Source: Oxalobacteraceae bacterium (lineage in GTDB: Bacteria; Pseudomonadota; Gammaproteobacteria; Burkholderiales; Burkholderiaceae_D). From it: a stretch of DNA of 6,108 nucleotides. The notes beneath the pieces are model-generated. The model did not search any database, had not been told where the DNA came from, and saw only the letters and a program-made list of their open reading frames with translations. Position numbers and translations under genes: made by a program. Where the stretch lies: positions 1-6,108 of the forward strand of contig PKWO01000202.1 of the NCBI GenBank assembly GCA_003132085.1, in the 5' to 3' direction. This document shows, piece by piece, positions 5,561 to 6,108 of the stretch; position 1 is the stretch's first letter, and each line of letters begins with the position of its first letter.

Positions 5561-6108
5561 ATGCGGAAATTCTTTGACGAAATGTATGTTGACGGATCAA
5601 GTACGGCACGTGAACACTACCGTGAATTCGAAGCATGGCTGGCCGAACAACCGCCAGAAACCATCGCCCGCAAACGGGCCGAGGCGGATCTTATTTTTCG
5701 CCGAGTCGGCATTACGTTTGCGGTATACGGCAATGATGCCGGCACCGAAAGACTGATCCCATTCGACATTATCCCGCGCATCATCACGGCGACCGAGTGG
5801 GCGCGATTGGAGGCGGGACTGCTGCAACGTGTCAAAGCGCTCAACATGTTCATTCATGATATCTATCATGGCCAGCATATCGTCAAGGCAGGCGTCATCC
5901 CGGCCGAGCAAATTTTCAAGAATGCGCAATACCGGCCTGAAATGCAGGGTATTTCAGTAAGCGCCGACATTTACGCGCACATCGCCGGCGTGGATATCGT
6001 GCGCGCCGGCGAAGGTGAATTTTACGTGCTGGAAGACAATCTACGCGTACCGTCAGGCGTCTCCTATATGCTCGAAGACCGCAAGATGATGATGCGCCTG
6101 TTTCCCGA
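5561..6108 (+). CDS. Circularly permuted type 2 ATP-grasp protein, N-terminal part (runs off window)
   Basis: The first 182 codons are open to the end of the window. Starting MRKFFDEMY, the protein carries KRAEADLIFRRVGITFAVYG (about 38-57), GTERLIPFD, ALNMFIHDIYH, NAQYRPEMQGI, YAHIAGVDIVRAG and EDNLRVPSG (about 158-166). These are hallmarks of the CP_ATPgrasp (formerly DUF404/DUF407) family, whose members are usually about 470-490 residues long. ATP-grasp enzymes join a carboxylate to an amine or thiol using ATP, often forming peptide-like bonds. The true substrate of this branch is not established to my knowledge. It typically sits with an alpha-E (DUF403) protein and a transglutaminase-like protein, which would be expected just downstream. 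ATG 5561 fits family starts and no in-frame ATG lies just upstream, but there is no recognisable Shine-Dalgarno sequence. A 90-base gap separates it from the symporter, so it probably has its own promoter. Confidence 0.93.
   Translation, partial: MRKFFDEMYVDGSSTAREHYREFEAWLAEQPPETIARKRAEADLIFRRVGITFAVYGNDAGTERLIPFDIIPRIITATEWARLEAGLLQRVKALNMFIHDIYHGQHIVKAGVIPAEQIFKNAQYRPEMQGISVSADIYAHIAGVDIVRAGEGEFYVLEDNLRVPSGVSYMLEDRKMMMRLFP

Overview
The window looks like a chromosomal segment of a moderately GC-rich betaproteobacterium. The response regulator/kinase pair, the DUF4212 + sodium:solute symporter pair, the second TPM-domain protein and the circularly permuted ATP-grasp protein all read like Burkholderiales proteins, perhaps Oxalobacteraceae. 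The genus is a guess from remembered family resemblance, not a search result. All recognised genes lie on the + strand; I saw no RNA gene, CRISPR array, insertion sequence or prophage.

Layout: (1) 1-539 holds the last residues of a glycine-rich YgcG-type TPM protein and a complete soluble TPM-domain protein that follows it directly, probably the tail of a LemA/TPM/TPM operon. (2) 540-885 is a 346-base AT-rich non-coding stretch full of small dyads and repeats; it ends the TPM unit and presumably carries the promoter of the next one. (3) 886-5470 is a tightly packed four-gene block: an OmpR-family response regulator, a TctE-like sensor kinase, a DUF4212 small membrane protein and a large sodium:solute symporter. 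The gaps are 8 and 1 bases, and the last two genes overlap by about 11 bases. (4) 5471-5560 is a short spacer with a near-match to a sigma-54 promoter. (5) 5561-6108 is the first 182 codons of a circularly permuted type 2 ATP-grasp protein, cut by the window end.

How the genes work together: the gene order suggests that the kinase detects a small organic acid, or a consequence of its uptake, and that the regulator controls the operon that also encodes the transporter. The DUF4212 protein and the symporter form a small/large subunit pair comparable to YjcH/ActP. The substrate is not readable from the sequence; acetate, lactate or another short monocarboxylate is the family-level expectation.

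The most interesting signals are an EF-hand-type calcium loop and a long charged insertion in the symporter, both predicted to be periplasmic, and a near-identical hairpin that occurs at the end of the TPM unit and again just before the symporter start. None of this amounts to a clearly new system; the operon is a recognisable type with some under-described features.
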